Shown here in pieces: positions 63,899-64,000 of a DNA stretch of 64,000 bases. A program made the position numbers and the translations under genes. The stretch lies in NCBI RefSeq assembly GCF_022811705.1, contig NZ_CP094528.1, positions 1,302,001 to 1,366,000 on the forward strand, written 5' to 3'. Source of the stretch: Agromyces larvae. Lineage in GTDB: Bacteria > Actinomycetota > Actinomycetes > Actinomycetales > Microbacteriaceae. The notes beneath the pieces were generated by a model, which worked only from the letters and a program-made list of their open reading frames with translations, searched no databases and was not told the DNA's origin. Numbering within the stretch: position 1 is the first letter of the stretch; each line of letters starts with the position of its first letter.

Positions 63899-64000
63899 TC
63901 AGGTCTCGTCGTGCCCGCTCCACACGCCCGACACGTGGCCGATGTGCCGCCGCATCAGCGCCTCGGCGCCGTCGGCATCGCCCGCGACGAGCAGCCGCAC
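63899..64000 (-). CDS. GntR-family regulator, FCD domain, C-terminal end (5' part outside window)
   Basis: Only the last 33 codons are seen. They read VRLLVAGDADGAEALMRRHI then GHVSGVWSGHDET, the usual end of an FCD ligand-binding domain (DxxGAExxMRxHI). Same strand and just upstream of the hydroxyproline genes, so it probably controls them. Confidence 0.7.
   Translation of the reverse strand: MRLLVAGDADGAEALMRRHIGHVSGVWSGHDET

Overview
The window is about 70% GC, densely packed and full of 4-bp ATGA/GTGA gene overlaps. Gene content and order (GlgE pathway, Scy/DivIVA-type coiled coils, DUF2469, the rpsP-trmD and rplS-lepB-rnhB-yraN-comM-dprA-xerC-rpsB-tsf-pyrH-frr-cdsA synteny) point to a Gram-positive actinobacterium. 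The very frequent GGCATCC/GGATGCC word and the gene neighbourhoods suggest Microbacteriaceae (Agromyces-like). That family call is inference. No rRNA, tRNA, CRISPR array, insertion sequence or prophage was found.

Layout. 1-800: TPP riboswitch with a ykoE-type thiamine ECF transporter gene leaving the window. 800-13,200 (all minus strand): a GerW-like protein, dinB, gatCAB, a Tat-exported phospholipase C/acid phosphatase-like enzyme, ligA, mnmA and a cysteine desulfurase. 13,270-22,930: an alpha-glucan block (glgX, glgP, glgE, glgB) with ybaK behind glgX. 22,970-31,100: a YbbN-like co-chaperone, a two-part membrane/lipoprotein-like protein, two DivIVA-family proteins, an AI-2E family transporter, a hydrolase and a lytic transglycosylase. 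31,090-43,840: the conserved housekeeping block cdsA-frr-pyrH / tsf-rpsB / xerC / dprA-comM-yraN / rnhB-lepB-rplS, read on the minus strand. 44,030-56,750: a small membrane protein, map and a complete-looking nitrate assimilation set (nirD, nirB, a SUMT gene, a HemD-winged-helix fusion, narK, an assimilatory nitrate reductase, its flavoprotein partner, and a sirohydrochlorin chelatase). 56,870-58,880: trmD-rimM-khpA-rpsP. 59,060-64,000: a hydroxyproline catabolic operon led by the end of a GntR/FCD regulator.

How the parts work together. NarK imports nitrate, the molybdopterin reductase and its FAD/[2Fe-2S] partner reduce it to nitrite, and NirBD reduces nitrite to ammonium. The SUMT and the chelatase make the sirohaem NirB needs. 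The four nitrogen-related transcription starts (nirB, nirD, narK, chelatase) share one promoter layout: an upstream gTnAC/GAAAC array in 11-bp phase, a last GAAAC, exactly 10 nt, then a TAnnnT -10 box. This matches GlnR-type control. The glucan genes fit the GlgE route plus glycogen mobilisation (GlgP, GlgX). The hydroxyproline operon carries the epimerase, a three-subunit D-hydroxyproline dehydrogenase and the deaminase, with the last aldehyde dehydrogenase not in view.

A second general pattern is that at least ten genes have a TAnnnT hexamer 6-7 nt before the start codon, most with no good Shine-Dalgarno, which predicts leaderless mRNAs. Several short intergenic repeat families are also present (2653-2796, 8249-8316, 38229-38290, 55891-55970).
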